A stretch of 64,000 nt of DNA from Sulfitobacter alexandrii (GCF_001886735.1 NZ_CP018076.1:2046001-2110000); one strand, 5' to 3'. Positions 1-9,381 are shown, counted from the first letter of the stretch. Numbers and translations: made by a program. The notes: generated from the sequence alone by a model not told the origin.

Positions 1-1
1 T

Positions 2-265
2 ACCCCGCCGCCCAAGGTGTCGTCGGCGGTGGTGCATCTGACGGCCCTGCCCGCGCCGCGCCATCCGGCCGATCCCGCGGTGCTCAACCGCGTCGTCGCC
101 GCCGCTTTCAACCAGCGGCGCAAGATGCTGCGCGCCGCGCTGCGCGGTGTCGCCCCGGATATCGAGGACCGGCTGACCGCCGCCGGTATCGCCCCCACCG
201 AACGCGCAGAGCAGGTCTCGCTCGAGGCTTTCTGCGCCCTAGCCCGTGAGGTAGCCAAGCCATGA
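2..265 (+). CDS. ksgA: 16S rRNA dimethyladenosine transferase KsgA/RsmA, 3' end only
   Basis: This is the C-terminal part of the enzyme that dimethylates two adjacent adenines near the 3' end of 16S rRNA during 30S maturation. The open frame enters from the left edge; codons 1-7 read TPPPKVS, the conserved KsgA segment after the catalytic fold, and FNQRRKMLR (about residues 37-45 of the visible part) is the hallmark of the C-terminal helical domain. A GTG at 17 is an internal valine, not the start. The stop overlaps the next start by ATGA, so the two are probably co-transcribed. About two thirds of the protein lies outside the window. Confidence 0.93.
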   Translation, partial: TPPPKVSSAVVHLTALPAPRHPADPAVLNRVVAAAFNQRRKMLRAALRGVAPDIEDRLTAAGIAPTERAEQVSLEAFCALAREVAKP

Positions 266-843
266 CACGTCTCGTTGCCGTCCTGAGCCTCGTCTGCGCG
301 CTGGCCGCCTGTGCGCCGACCGGTCCCTCGCGCGGGACACCGCAGGATGTGGCGGCGCTGTCCCGCAACCTGCGGGCGATGTCGCCCGCGGTCGATCCGG
401 CCGAGGCCGATCGTGCCGCCGCGCTGTCCTATCGCTATACCTACCAGCTGGCGCAGCAGTACCAGATCACCGATCCGCCGCTCATCCACAATGCCAAGGT
501 GAACGCGGGCCGCAAGCCGCGCGGGCTGTGCTATCACTGGGCCACGGACATGGAACGGCTGCTGAACCGCGAGGGATTCAAGACGCTGGAAATACAGCGC
601 GCCATCGCGAACGCGGGTAATCCGATCCTGATCGAACATTCCAGCGCCGTGATCACCGCACGGGGCGCCCCCATGGAAAGCGGGGTCATCATAGACCCGT
701 GGCGCCAGGGCGGCACGCTGTTCTGGTCACCGGTGCTGAAGGACGGCCGCTATGACTGGAAGGAACGCGGCGCCGAACTGACCCGGCTGGGCAGGGTCAC
801 CTACGTCAATCCGGACGGCACACCCTCCCTGCAACCGCAGTAG
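262..843 (+). CDS. putative lipoprotein with transglutaminase-like Cys/His/Asp pattern
   Basis: A 193-residue protein of a family I cannot name. The N-terminus is a lipoprotein signal peptide with lipobox LAAC, cysteine at residue 17, so the protein should be acylated and envelope-anchored. The mature part carries GLCYHWA (C90), EHSSAV (H126) and IIDPWR (D145) in that order, the spacing and context of a transglutaminase/papain-like triad; the enzymatic reading is inference. It starts at ATGA overlapping the ksgA stop, so translation is probably coupled, although a functional link to rRNA methylation is not obvious. It ends 21 bp from the convergent DUF4167 gene. Confidence 0.8.
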   Translation: MTRLVAVLSLVCALAACAPTGPSRGTPQDVAALSRNLRAMSPAVDPAEADRAAALSYRYTYQLAQQYQITDPPLIHNAKVNAGRKPRGLCYHWATDMERLLNREGFKTLEIQRAIANAGNPILIEHSSAVITARGAPMESGVIIDPWRQGGTLFWSPVLKDGRYDWKERGAELTRLGRVTYVNPDGTPSLQPQ

Positions 844-864
844 CAATGCCCCGCCCGCCGGCGG

Positions 865-1563
865 TTACTCCGCCGCCTGGCTCGGGTCGCCGTTGCCGCT
901 GTCATTGCCACTGTCACTGTCGGACTTGGGCTTGCGGCGGTAGGTGCGCTTGGGCTTCGGCTTGCTCTCGGGCGTCTCGACCAGGCCGCTGTCCTGCTCG
1001 TCCTCGTCTCCGGACGCAGCATCGCTGCCACCGGTCACGAAATCGGGCAATTGCGACGGATCGTTCGGCGGCGATTTCTTGCTGCGCGATGACTTGGAAG
1101 AGCTGGCCTTCTTCGGGGTGTCGGACGCGGGCTGCTCCTGCCCGCCGGACTGCGGCTGATCGCCACCCGACGGGGGCTGGTCGCCCTGGCCGCCGTTGCC
1201 CTGCTGGTTCTGGTTGCTCTCGCGTTCCTGCCGTTCGGACCGTTCGCGGTCGCGCTCGGCCTGGCGCTCGCGGTTCTGGCGCTCCTGCTCCTCGCGGCGC
1301 TGGTCGATTTCGCGTTGCGCTTCGGAAAGCAGCCGCAGGTAATGCTCCGCGTGCTGCTGGAAATTCTCGGCCGCCACGCGGTCGTTGCTCAACTGCGCGT
1401 CGCGGGCAAGCTGATTGTACTTTTCAATCACCTGCTGCGGGGTTCCGCGCACCTTGCCTTCCGGGCCGCTGCTGTCAAAGACGCGATTGACGACGTTGCC
1501 GCCGCCCTGCTGCTGCCGGTTGCGGTTGTTCTTGGACCGGGACCGTGATCTGCTGGATTTCAT
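865..1563 (-). CDS. DUF4167 domain-containing protein
   Basis: A 232-residue, highly charged and low-complexity protein. The N-terminal ~75 residues hold the alphaproteobacterial DUF4167 domain: a basic Ser/Arg/Asn/Gln-rich leader, then a helical segment with VFDSSGPEGKVRGTPQQ and the YNQLARDAQLS...AEHY stretch. The rest is Glu/Arg/Gln-rich and then Gly/Ser/Pro-rich with a Lys/Arg tail, probably disordered. The basic ends suggest nucleic-acid binding, which is inference; the function is not known to me. It lies downstream of prmC on the same strand after a ~206 bp gap, so it may have its own promoter. The ATG at 1563 is followed at once by the domain. Confidence 0.9.
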   Translation of the reverse strand: MKSSRSRSRSKNNRNRQQQGGGNVVNRVFDSSGPEGKVRGTPQQVIEKYNQLARDAQLSNDRVAAENFQQHAEHYLRLLSEAQREIDQRREEQERQNRERQAERDRERSERQERESNQNQQGNGGQGDQPPSGGDQPQSGGQEQPASDTPKKASSSKSSRSKKSPPNDPSQLPDFVTGGSDAASGDEDEQDSGLVETPESKPKPKRTYRRKPKSDSDSGNDSGNGDPSQAAE

Positions 1564-1769
1564 GAAATGATATCAGTCTTTGGTGAGTTGTCATAAGAAC
1601 CGGTGCGGCTGTCGTCGCCATCTGCATCCGGTTGCGAAAGATTGTTGGGCTTACCGCCGCGCGGGACCGCCAAGGGCATCCACCGCTGCAACACCACCGG
1701 TAAAACACGGCGCGCGCCCCGGAGCAAGCGAAAATCGCCAGAAATCCGGATTCAGCGCCGATCCCGCCG

Positions 1770-2606
1770 TCAGGCGGGCATCGACGCGCTCACGACGCGG
1801 GCCCGGCCGCCCAGATCCTGCGCGAGCGTCACGGCGCCCCAGCCCGCCCGGCGAAAGATCTCCTGCACCGCGTCGCCCTGCTGCCAGCCGATCTCGACGA
1901 GAACCCGGCCCGCCGCCGTCAGGTACCCCTGCGCCTCGTCCGCGATGATCCGGTAGGCCGACAGCCCGTCGGCCTCGTCCGTCAGCGCCATGCGCGGCTC
2001 GTGGTCGCGCAGTTCGGGCGCCACATGGCCCATTTCCTCTGCCGCGAGATAGGGGGGGTTCGCCACGATCAGGTCGAACCGCCCTTCGACAGCGGCAAAC
2101 CAGTCGGATTGCAGGATCTCCGCCCGCGCCGCGACACCGTGGACGACGGCGTTGGCGCTGGCCTGCAGGCAGGCCCCTTCGGACAGGTCGACACCGATTC
2201 CGGTAGCCTCCGCCCGCTCGGCAAGCAGCGTCACAAGAATGCAGCCCGATCCGGTCCCGAGATCGAGCACCCGCTCGAACCGCTCGGACAGGGCAAGCTC
2301 GATCAGCGTTTCCGTCTCCGGTCGCGGATCGAGAACCTCGCGGCTCACCTTGAACTCCCGGCCGAAGAAAGCCCGCGCGCCCACCAGCTGGCTCACGGGG
2401 ACACGCACCGCCCTGAGCGAGACCAGCCGCTCGAACCGCTCCGCGATCTCGGGGGCGATCTCCTCGGGCGCGATCAGCGTGATCCGCCCCGCGTCGACCG
2501 AAGCCGCATGCGCCAGCAACAGCCGCGCATCCCGCGCCGGGTCCGGCACGCCCGCCGCCCGCAGCCGGGCCGCCGCCGCTGCCATGACCGCCCCCGCCGT
2601 CGTCAT
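1770..2606 (-). CDS. prmC: peptide chain release factor N5-glutamine methyltransferase PrmC (HemK)
   Basis: Methylates the glutamine of the GGQ motif of class I release factors, using S-adenosylmethionine. The 278-residue length is normal. An N-terminal helical domain (about 1-85) binds the release factor; the Rossmann methyltransferase domain follows, with the SAM loop [10 protein letters not shown] (about 115-124) and the catalytic NPPY in [14 protein letters not shown]. Its ATG overlaps the prfA stop by ATGA, so enzyme and substrate are translationally coupled, a classical arrangement. It is cytoplasmic. The start is set by the overlap and by family length. Confidence 0.96.
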   Translation of the reverse strand: MTTAGAVMAAAAARLRAAGVPDPARDARLLLAHAASVDAGRITLIAPEEIAPEIAERFERLVSLRAVRVPVSQLVGARAFFGREFKVSREVLDPRPETETLIELALSERFERVLDLGTGSGCILVTLLAERAEATGIGVDLSEGACLQASANAVVHGVAARAEILQSDWFAAVEGRFDLIVANPPYLAAEEMGHVAPELRDHEPRMALTDEADGLSAYRIIADEAQGYLTAAGRVLVEIGWQQGDAVQEIFRRAGWGAVTLAQDLGGRARVVSASMPA

Positions 2607-3658
2607 GCGTTCATCGCGGCAAGCTGCTGCGCCTGCGCATCGGCGGTCAGCGCGTCCACGATCTCGTCCAGGTCCCCCTGCATCACGGCGTCCAGCCGGT
2701 ATAGGGTCAGGTTGATCCGGTGATCCGTCATCCTGCCCTGCGGGAAATTGTAGGTCCGGATGCGTTCGGACCGGTCGCCCGAGCCCACCTGCGCCGCCCG
2801 GTCGGCCGATCGCTCGGAATCGCGGCGCGATCTCTCCATGTCGAAAAGCCGCGCCTTGAGCACCTGCATCGCCTTGTCGCGGTTGCGGTGCTGTGACTTC
2901 TCCGACGAGGTCACCACGATCCCGGTCGGGATATGCGTGATCCGCACCGCGGAATCGGTCGTGTTGACGTGCTGTCCGCCCGCCCCGGAGGACCGCATCG
3001 TGTCGATCCGCAGGTCGTTGGGATTGATCTGGATGTCGACGTCTTCGGCCTCGGGCAGGACGGCGACGGTCGCGGCGGAGGTATGGATGCGCCCGCCGCT
3101 TTCGGTGCTCGGCACCCGTTGCACCCGGTGCACCCCGCTTTCGAACTTCAGCCGGGCAAAGACGTTCTGACCGGTGACATGGGCCACGACCTCCTTGATG
3201 CCGCCCAGCTCGGTCGCCTGTTCCTCGATCAGCTCGAAGCCCCAGCCGCGCTCTTCGGCATAGCGCTGGTACATGCGCAGGAGGTCGGCGGCGAACAGCG
3301 CCGCCTCGTCGCCCCCCGTGCCGGGGCGGATTTCCAGCATCGCGGGCCGGGCATCCGCCGCGTCGCGGGGAAGCAGCGCAAGCTGCAGCGCCGCCTCGAC
3401 CTTCGGCAGCGCCTCCCTGAGGGCCGGCAGTTCCTCCCGGGCGAGTTCGGCCATCTCCGGATCGGACATCATTGCCTTTGCCGCGTCGATGTCCTGCTGC
3501 AGCTGTCGATAGCGGTCGATCTCCTCCACGACGGGCTTGAGTTCGGCATATTCACGCGCCAGCGCGGCATAGTCCGCCCCGCCCGATCCGGCAGACATCG
3601 CGGCTTCCAGGTACTGGAAACGCTGGGTGATCTGCAAAAGGCGGTCCATGGGTATCAT
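2603..3658 (-). CDS. prfA: peptide chain release factor 1
   Basis: Recognises UAA and UAG in the ribosomal A site and triggers peptide release. The sequence shows the codon-reading PxT motif as PST ([16 protein letters not shown]) and the catalytic GGQ loop ([15 protein letters not shown]). The open frame runs further upstream to 3799, but that extension is unlike RF1; starting at the ATG encoding MIPMDRLLQ gives 351 residues, the usual alphaproteobacterial length. The second ATG, three codons later (3649), is nearly as good. Divergent from a small secreted protein; followed by prmC in an ATGA overlap. Confidence 0.95.
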   Translation of the reverse strand: MIPMDRLLQITQRFQYLEAAMSAGSGGADYAALAREYAELKPVVEEIDRYRQLQQDIDAAKAMMSDPEMAELAREELPALREALPKVEAALQLALLPRDAADARPAMLEIRPGTGGDEAALFAADLLRMYQRYAEERGWGFELIEEQATELGGIKEVVAHVTGQNVFARLKFESGVHRVQRVPSTESGGRIHTSAATVAVLPEAEDVDIQINPNDLRIDTMRSSGAGGQHVNTTDSAVRITHIPTGIVVTSSEKSQHRNRDKAMQVLKARLFDMERSRRDSERSADRAAQVGSGDRSERIRTYNFPQGRMTDHRINLTLYRLDAVMQGDLDEIVDALTADAQAQQLAAMNA

Positions 3659-3719
3659 CGTGTGGGATGTCGCCGATGGAAACGCTTTGGTCAAGGGCCG
3701 CCGCGTGCTATCGTAGGCC

Positions 3720-4007
3720 ATGTTTCGCGCGATATTCCTCATCGGGCTGATCGCCCTGCCCGTCGTCGCCGTTGCCGATGTGACCTCGCCCAGCGGCAAG
3801 ACGGTCGATTGCTACTGCACCGACCGCAATCACAACCGCGTGGAAATCGGCGAAACAATCTGCCTGCAGGTGGACGGCCGGATGTTCATGGCGCAATGCC
3901 AGATGTCGCTCAACGTGCCCATGTGGCGCGAGGTGCAGCAGGGCTGCCTGTCGTCACAACTGGTCAATCCAGCCCCGGATGCGCTTGCCGTTGACCCCCA
4001 TATCTGA
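3720..4007 (+). CDS. small secreted cysteine-containing protein, unknown function
   Basis: A 95-residue protein with a clear Sec signal peptide (residues 1-19, hydrophobic core [13 protein letters not shown], cleavage near VAVA-DV). The mature part has a CYC motif in [15 protein letters not shown], then single cysteines in ETICLQ, AQCQM and QGCLS, five in all, suggesting disulfide bonds in the periplasm. I do not recognise the family. It is divergent from prfA, so a promoter should lie in the ~60 bp between them. Its last 54 bp overlap the convergent DUF1499 gene, which is unusual; both frames look real because each has its own signal or membrane segment and domain. Confidence 0.72.
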   Translation: MFRAIFLIGLIALPVVAVADVTSPSGKTVDCYCTDRNHNRVEIGETICLQVDGRMFMAQCQMSLNVPMWREVQQGCLSSQLVNPAPDALAVDPHI

Positions 4008-4367
4008 CCGGCCGAACCGCAGCCTGCCGTAGACTTCGAGAATGCCATCGTCCAGCGTGACCGTGGTGTAATCCGGAAAGCCGATCCAGCGGGTGCGGGT
4101 GACATAGGTCACCTGCCCGTCGTCGACCGATCCGGCAAGCACCTGCGTGTTGGGCGTGCGGCGGATGATGCCGTCGAGCCGGGCAAGCCGCTCCGGCCCG
4201 TTGGCGCCCACGTCCTCGCGCCAGATGAACCCGCCGTCGAGCGCGGTCTCGCCCAGCGGCGCGCGCGTCTCGGCCGCATGATGCCAGCGCATCACGTTGT
4301 GCGGTGCGAGCCGGATATAGGCCAGCAGCCCGGCGACCAGCACGATCACGATCCAGAACACGTACAT
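3954..4367 (-). CDS. DUF1499 family membrane-anchored protein
   Basis: A 137-residue protein. An N-terminal transmembrane helix (MYVFWIVIVLVAGLLAYIRL) is followed by a DUF1499-type domain with TRTRWIGFPDYTTV and [18 protein letters not shown], which matches the family's C-terminal core. The function is unknown to me; the topology places the domain outside the membrane. I chose the ATG at 4367 over one six codons upstream because AAAGGAGGG lies just before it, an unusually good ribosome-binding site. The 3' end overlaps the convergent small secreted protein by 54 bp. Confidence 0.85.
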   Translation of the reverse strand: MYVFWIVIVLVAGLLAYIRLAPHNVMRWHHAAETRAPLGETALDGGFIWREDVGANGPERLARLDGIIRRTPNTQVLAGSVDDGQVTYVTRTRWIGFPDYTTVTLDDGILEVYGRLRFGRSDMGVNGKRIRGWIDQL

Positions 4368-4413
4368 GCGCCCTCCTTTCCTCATCGGTCAAAGTCTGCG
4401 CGACGATCCCGCA

Positions 4414-5361
4414 TCAGCGGGTCGCGACCCCCGGCAGCACGCACAAAAGCTCGTAGAGTATGTTCGCGCCCGTCAGCGCCGTGTTCCCCGATGTATCGTA
4501 GGGCGGCGACACTTCAACCAGATCGGCCCCGACGATGTTCAGCCCCTTCAGCTCCCGGATCAGCTGCAGCGCCTGCATGGTGGTCAGCCCGCCGATCTCC
4601 GGCGTGCCGGTGCCGGGGGCAAAGGCCGGATCGAGACTGTCGATGTCATAGGTCACGTAGGTAGGCAGATCGCCGATATCCCGGCGGATTTCGCCCCCGA
4701 GCGTCGAAAGGCTGCGGCCCCAGAGTTCATGCGCCGGGAACTGCTGGAATCCCCAGCCCGCCGCCTCGGTGAAGTCGTCGGCGCCGTACCCGGTTCCCCG
4801 CAGGCCAATCTGGTAGACTTTCGAGGGGTTTATCAGGCCTTCTTCAAGCGCGCGGCGGAACACCGTGCCATGGGTCTCGCGTTCGCCGAACATCTCGTCG
4901 TTGACGTCGGCATGGGCGTCCACGTGGATCAGCGCCACGGGCCCGTGTCGCCGCGCCATGGCGCGCAGGATCGGCAGGGTGATGGCATGATCTCCACCGA
5001 TCGCCAGCGGCATGACGTCATACTTGAGGATCGCGTCGTAACTCTCTGCGATAATGCGCAAACTGTCCTTGAGGGAAAAGGTGTTGATCGCCAGATCCCC
5101 GATGTCGGCCACCTGCAGGCTGTCGAAGGGCGCCGCCCCCGTCGCGAGGTTGTAGGGCCGCAGCATCGCGCTTTCGCTGCGGACCTGCTTGGGGCCGAAC
5201 CGGGTGCCGGACCGCCACGACGTTCCGATGTCCATCGGCACGCCCAGCACCGCCACGTCCAGCCCCGCCAGGTCGTTGACCGCCGGCAGCCGCATGAAGG
5301 TGTTCGGCCCCGAGAACCGCGCGAGATCGTTGCCGCTGATCGGCTGGTTCTTGTCGCTCAT
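4414..5361 (-). CDS. speB: agmatinase-family ureohydrolase, guanidinobutyrase-like
   Basis: A 315-residue binuclear-metal ureohydrolase that removes urea from a guanidino compound. Metal ligands are visible as AIGGDH, HVDAHADVND and YDIDSLDP. The HADVNDEMFGE...HGTVFRRALEEG stretch and the C-terminus LVEVSPPYDTSGNTALTGANILYELLCVLPG resemble, from memory, Pseudomonas guanidinobutyrase/guanidinopropionase more than E. coli SpeB, so 4-guanidinobutyrate is a likelier substrate than agmatine; this is inference. It is the last gene of an operon with a second ureohydrolase and an M20 amidohydrolase; the ATG overlaps the preceding stop (ATGA) with GAGGA upstream. Confidence 0.93.
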   Translation of the reverse strand: MSDKNQPISGNDLARFSGPNTFMRLPAVNDLAGLDVAVLGVPMDIGTSWRSGTRFGPKQVRSESAMLRPYNLATGAAPFDSLQVADIGDLAINTFSLKDSLRIIAESYDAILKYDVMPLAIGGDHAITLPILRAMARRHGPVALIHVDAHADVNDEMFGERETHGTVFRRALEEGLINPSKVYQIGLRGTGYGADDFTEAAGWGFQQFPAHELWGRSLSTLGGEIRRDIGDLPTYVTYDIDSLDPAFAPGTGTPEIGGLTTMQALQLIRELKGLNIVGADLVEVSPPYDTSGNTALTGANILYELLCVLPGVATR

Positions 5362-6323
5362 GCCGTCCTCATCCGGTGACCCAGCAGGCACAGGAGCTCG
5401 GTCGCGACATGCGCTCCCGCGATGGCGGTGGCCCCGGTCGTGTCGAAGGGCGGAGACACCTCCACCACGTCGCCACCGAGGATGTTGATGCCGGCAAGGT
5501 CGCGCAGCATGATGGCGCATTGGCCGCTGGTCAGCCCGCCCCAGACCGGCGTGCCAGTCCCCGGTGCAAAGGCCGGGTCGAGCGCGTCGATGTCGAAGGT
5601 CAGGTAGACCGGGTTGTCGCCCAGCACCTCCTTGATGCGTTTCACCGCCGCCGCCGGTCCCTTCTCGTGCACCTCGCGGGCGTCGATCGTGGTCACCCCC
5701 ATGGTGTCGGGGTTGGTGGTGCGGATGCCGACCTGCACGGACGTCGCAGGGTCGATCAGCCCCGACTTCACCGCCTTGTAGAACATCGTCCCGTGATCGA
5801 TCCGGTCCATGTCGTCGTCCGGCCAGGTGTCCGAGTGAGCATCGAAGCGCAACAGGCTGATCTTGCCGTATTTTTCGGCATAGGCCTTCAGGATGGGGTA
5901 GCTGATGTAATGGTCGCCGCCCAGCACCACGCTGGCCGCGCCCGCGTCGAGGATGCCCTTGATATGTGCGGTCAGCGCCGCCGGGAACTGGCTGACATGG
6001 CCGTAGTCGAAGGCCAGGTCGCCGTAGTCCGCGATGGCGCATTCGCTGAGCACGTCGAAATCCCAGCCGTAGGGCGGATCATAGGGTTGCAGGGTGCTCG
6101 CCTCGCGGATGGCGCGGGGCCCCAGCCGCGTGCCGGTGCGGTTCGTCACCGCCTGGTCAAAGGGCACGCCGGTCACCGCGATGTCCACGCCGGTCAGGTC
6201 CTTGGTGTATTTCCGCCGCAGGAAGGACGTGGCGCCGCCAAAGGCGTTCTCGAAGCTCGGCCCCTTCAGGTCATCGCGGGTAAAAGCCTGATCCACCTGC
6301 GTTTTCGCGTCTTCCAGCGCCAT
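5358..6323 (-). CDS. speB: agmatinase (second ureohydrolase of the pair)
   Basis: A 321-residue ureohydrolase, expected to convert agmatine to putrescine and urea. The Mn-site motifs are VLGGDHYISYP, LLRFDAHSDTWPDDD and FDIDALDP; the IDHGTMFYKAVKSG segment after the DAHSD motif resembles true SpeB (FDHGTMFY in E. coli). It differs clearly from its neighbour, so the two probably split substrates instead of being a recent duplication. The ATG has GGGAGG upstream; it lies 2 bp after the M20 amidohydrolase and overlaps the next gene by ATGA. Other members of this family hydrolyse guanidine or guanidino acids, so the substrate needs testing. Confidence 0.93.
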   Translation of the reverse strand: MALEDAKTQVDQAFTRDDLKGPSFENAFGGATSFLRRKYTKDLTGVDIAVTGVPFDQAVTNRTGTRLGPRAIREASTLQPYDPPYGWDFDVLSECAIADYGDLAFDYGHVSQFPAALTAHIKGILDAGAASVVLGGDHYISYPILKAYAEKYGKISLLRFDAHSDTWPDDDMDRIDHGTMFYKAVKSGLIDPATSVQVGIRTTNPDTMGVTTIDAREVHEKGPAAAVKRIKEVLGDNPVYLTFDIDALDPAFAPGTGTPVWGGLTSGQCAIMLRDLAGINILGGDVVEVSPPFDTTGATAIAGAHVATELLCLLGHRMRTA

Positions 6324-6325
6324 GG

Positions 6326-7495
6326 TCAGCCTCCCGCTACCGGTTGTGCCCGTTCCACCAGCCGGGCGAAGAAGGACGCGCCGATGGGCGCGATCTCGTC
6401 GTTGAAGTTGTACTTGGGATGGTGCACGCCCGCGCCCTCGCCCTGCCCGAGCAGAAGATAGGCACCGGGCCGGGCCTCAAGCATGTAGGAGAAATCCTCG
6501 GCCCCCATGACCGGCGCGAAATGCGTCTCCACGCCCGCGCTTCCCGCGACTTCCGCCGCCACCTCGGCGGCAAAGCCGGTGCGGTCGGGGTCGTTCACCG
6601 TGGGCGGGTAGCCGTATTCGAAATCCAGTTCGCCCTTCAGGTCGTAGCTGGCGGCGTGGCCGTCGACGATCGCCTGCATCCGCCTCACCACCATTGCCTG
6701 CACCTCCTTGTCGAAGGTGCGCACGGTGCCGTTGATGTACACCTCCTCGGGGATCACGTTGTCGGTCGTGCCGGTGTGGATCTGCGTGGTCGAGATCACC
6801 AGCTGCGCCTGCGGATCGTTGTTGCGGCTCACGATGGTCTGGAGCGACTGCACGATGGCGCAGGCCGCGACCACCGGGTCGATGCATTCATGCGGCCGCG
6901 CGCCATGCCCGCCCTTGCCGGTCAGGCGGATGTGAAACGTATCCGCCGCCGCCATGATCGGGCCCGCCGTGGTGTGGAACCGCCCGAAATCGAGGCCGGG
7001 CGAATTGTGCAGCGCATAGACCTGGCTGATGCCGAAGCGGTCCATCACGCCCTCGCGCACCATGACCTCGCCCCCGCCGCCGGCCTCTTCGGCGGGCTGG
7101 AACAGGAGCGCGACGCGACCGGCGAAGTTCCGGGTCTCCGCGAGGTATTTCGCCGCGCCCAGCAGCATCGCGGTATGCCCGTCATGGCCGCAGGCGTGCA
7201 TCCTGCCGGGGTGCGTGCTGGCATAGTCGAGGCCGGTTTCCTCGGTGATCGGCAGGGCGTCCATGTCGGCGCGCAAGCCGATGGTCGGCCCGTCCCCACG
7301 GCCGTTGACGATGGCGACGATCCCGGTCGTGGCAATGCCTTCGTGCAGTTCGTCGACGCCGAATTCGCGCAGACGTTCCGCCACGAACGCGGCGGTCTGG
7401 TGACATTCCAGCCCCAGTTCCGGGATCGTGTGCAGATGCCGTCGCCAGGCGGTCATGTCCGCGCTGAAATCTGCGATGCGGTTGACGACAACCAT
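6326..7495 (-). CDS. M20 family metal-dependent amidohydrolase (hippurate hydrolase/AbgB type)
   Basis: A 389-residue dimeric zinc-type amidohydrolase that should cleave an N-acyl or aryl-amide bond of an amino acid. Visible motifs are HACGHDGHTAMLLGAAKYL, the general-base region PAEEAGGGGEVMV, KGGHGARPHECIDPV for the lid/dimer domain, and MGAEDFSYML near the C-terminus. It is the first gene of the three-gene operon with two ureohydrolases, hinting at an acylated guanidino or amino substrate, but the sequence does not name it. A good GAGGAG site precedes the ATG. It is divergent from mazG with ~64 bp between them. Confidence 0.92.
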   Translation of the reverse strand: MVVVNRIADFSADMTAWRRHLHTIPELGLECHQTAAFVAERLREFGVDELHEGIATTGIVAIVNGRGDGPTIGLRADMDALPITEETGLDYASTHPGRMHACGHDGHTAMLLGAAKYLAETRNFAGRVALLFQPAEEAGGGGEVMVREGVMDRFGISQVYALHNSPGLDFGRFHTTAGPIMAAADTFHIRLTGKGGHGARPHECIDPVVAACAIVQSLQTIVSRNNDPQAQLVISTTQIHTGTTDNVIPEEVYINGTVRTFDKEVQAMVVRRMQAIVDGHAASYDLKGELDFEYGYPPTVNDPDRTGFAAEVAAEVAGSAGVETHFAPVMGAEDFSYMLEARPGAYLLLGQGEGAGVHHPKYNFNDEIAPIGASFFARLVERAQPVAGG

Positions 7496-7559
7496 GGGCT
7501 GGACTCCTCGGTCTTAAGTACTCACCCTCGCATCTGACACCAGACAGGACCCGGCTGCA

Positions 7560-8381
7560 ATGGCACAAGACATCATCCACGACCCCGACGCGGGCATCGA
7601 AAGGCTGCTCGAGATCATGCGCCGCCTGCGCGACCCCGAAACCGGCTGCCCGTGGGACATCGAACAGGATTTCGACACCATCGCCCCCTACACGATCGAG
7701 GAAGCCTACGAGGTCGCGGACGCGATCGACCGCCGGGACTGGCGCGAACTCGAAGGGGAACTGGGCGACCTGTTGCTGCAGACGGTCTATCACACGGAAA
7801 TGGGCAGCGAAGCGGGGCATTTCAGCTTTCAGTCGGTGGTGCGCAACATCAGCGACAAGATGGTCGCGCGCCACCCGCATGTCTTTGGCGACGAATCGCG
7901 CGAAAAGTCGGCCGAACAGCAGACCGCCGACTGGGAGGCGATCAAGGCACAGGAACGCGCGGAAAAGGCGCAGCGCGGCGCGCTCGACGGTGTGGCGGTC
8001 GGCCTGCCGGCCCTGCTCCGCGCCTACAAGCTGCAGAAGCGCGCGGCGCGCGTCGGCTTCGACTGGCCCGACACCGGCGAGGTCATCGCCAAGATCGCCG
8101 AGGAGGCGAGCGAGCTGGTCGAGGCGCGCGACAGCCTCGGCCACGACGAGATGGTCGAGGAGTTCGGCGACCTGCTCTTCGTCATGGCCAACCTGGGGCG
8201 ACATTTGGGGATTGAGCCCGAAGCGGCGCTGCGCGGCGCGAATGCCAAGTTCACGCGCCGTTTCGCGGGGGTGGAGGCGCGCCTCGCCGCCGCCGGCAAG
8301 CGCCCCGAGGACAGCACGCTCGAAGAGATGGACGCGCTCTGGGACGCGGTGAAGGCGGACGAGCGCACCTCCGCTGCCTGA
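7560..8381 (+). CDS. mazG: nucleoside triphosphate pyrophosphohydrolase MazG
   Basis: Hydrolyses non-canonical or excess NTPs to NMP and pyrophosphate, a housekeeping role. The 273 residues hold two MazG helical units. The first has LRDPETGCPWDIEQDF, the conserved entry, and EEAYEVADAI...ELEGELGDLLLQ (EExxE/ExxD ligands for Mg); the second has EEASELVEAR...VEEFGDLLFVMANLGRHLG. The ATG comes right after a short spacer from the divergent M20 gene. It is downstream of no other gene and probably monocistronic. Confidence 0.95.
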   Translation: MAQDIIHDPDAGIERLLEIMRRLRDPETGCPWDIEQDFDTIAPYTIEEAYEVADAIDRRDWRELEGELGDLLLQTVYHTEMGSEAGHFSFQSVVRNISDKMVARHPHVFGDESREKSAEQQTADWEAIKAQERAEKAQRGALDGVAVGLPALLRAYKLQKRAARVGFDWPDTGEVIAKIAEEASELVEARDSLGHDEMVEEFGDLLFVMANLGRHLGIEPEAALRGANAKFTRRFAGVEARLAAAGKRPEDSTLEEMDALWDAVKADERTSAA

Positions 8382-8439
8382 GCGCGCCCCCTTTCGTTCG
8401 CACCGCAAATTGCCTATCTCCTGCGAAAAGGAATGCGCC

Positions 8440-9381
8440 ATGCCCCCACGCCAGATCATCATCGACACCGACCCGGGACAGGACGATGCCGTCGCGATCT
8501 TGCTGGCGCTCGCCAGCCCTGACGAGATCGAGGTGCTGGGTATCACCTGCGTCGCGGGCAACGTGCCGCTCGACCTGACCGCCCGCAACGCACGCATCGT
8601 CTGCGAACTGGCGAACCGGACCGACATCGGGGTGTTCGCCGGTTGCGACCGGCCGCTGGGCCGCGATCTGGTGACGGCCGAGCATGTGCACGGCAAGACC
8701 GGGCTCGACGGTCCGGACCTGCCCGACCCGCAAATGCCCCTGCAGGAGGCCCACGCCGTCGATTTCATCATCGACACCCTGCGCAGCGCGCCGGAAAAGA
8801 GCGTGACACTCTGCCCGCTCGGTCCGCTGACCAACATCGCCACCGCCTTCGAAAAGGCGCCCGACATCGTCGGCAGGGTTCAGGAGATCGTGCTCATGGG
8901 CGGCGGGTACTTCGAGGGCGGCAACATCACGCCGGCGGCGGAGTTCAACATCTACGTCGATCCGCAGGCCGCCGACATCGTCTTCCGTTCGGGCGTGCCG
9001 CTGGTCGTCATGCCGCTTGACGTGACCCACAAGGCGCTGGTGACCAAGCCGCGCAATGACGCCTTTCGCGCCCTGAACAGCAAGGTCGGCGTGGCCGTCG
9101 CCCAGATGACGGATTTCTTCGAACGCTTCGACAAGGAGAAATACGGCTCGGAAGGCGCGCCGCTGCACGATCCCTGCGTGACCGCCTACCTCCTGAACCC
9201 CGACCTTTTCACCGGGCGGCATATCAACGTCGAGATCGAAACCCGGTCGGACCTGACGCTGGGCATGACCGTGGCCGACTGGTGGCGCGTGACGGACCGC
9301 GCGCCCAATGCGCTTTTCATGGGCGATATCGACGCCGACGGGTTCTTCGACCTGCTGACCGAAAGGCTGGGACGGCTATGA
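8440..9381 (+). CDS. nucleoside hydrolase (inosine/uridine-preferring type)
   Basis: Cleaves the N-glycosidic bond of ribonucleosides to free base and ribose, for purine/pyrimidine salvage. The N-terminal calcium-binding signature is [19 protein letters not shown], followed by [12 protein letters not shown] and [13 protein letters not shown]; a further active-site region is [14 protein letters not shown]. At 313 residues it matches RihA/RihB-like proteins. The start with AAAGGAA upstream is preferred over an ATG 10 codons earlier. The stop overlaps the GNAT start by ATGA; with selO it forms a three-gene run. Which base it prefers cannot be read from sequence. Confidence 0.94.
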   Translation: MPPRQIIIDTDPGQDDAVAILLALASPDEIEVLGITCVAGNVPLDLTARNARIVCELANRTDIGVFAGCDRPLGRDLVTAEHVHGKTGLDGPDLPDPQMPLQEAHAVDFIIDTLRSAPEKSVTLCPLGPLTNIATAFEKAPDIVGRVQEIVLMGGGYFEGGNITPAAEFNIYVDPQAADIVFRSGVPLVVMPLDVTHKALVTKPRNDAFRALNSKVGVAVAQMTDFFERFDKEKYGSEGAPLHDPCVTAYLLNPDLFTGRHINVEIETRSDLTLGMTVADWWRVTDRAPNALFMGDIDADGFFDLLTERLGRL

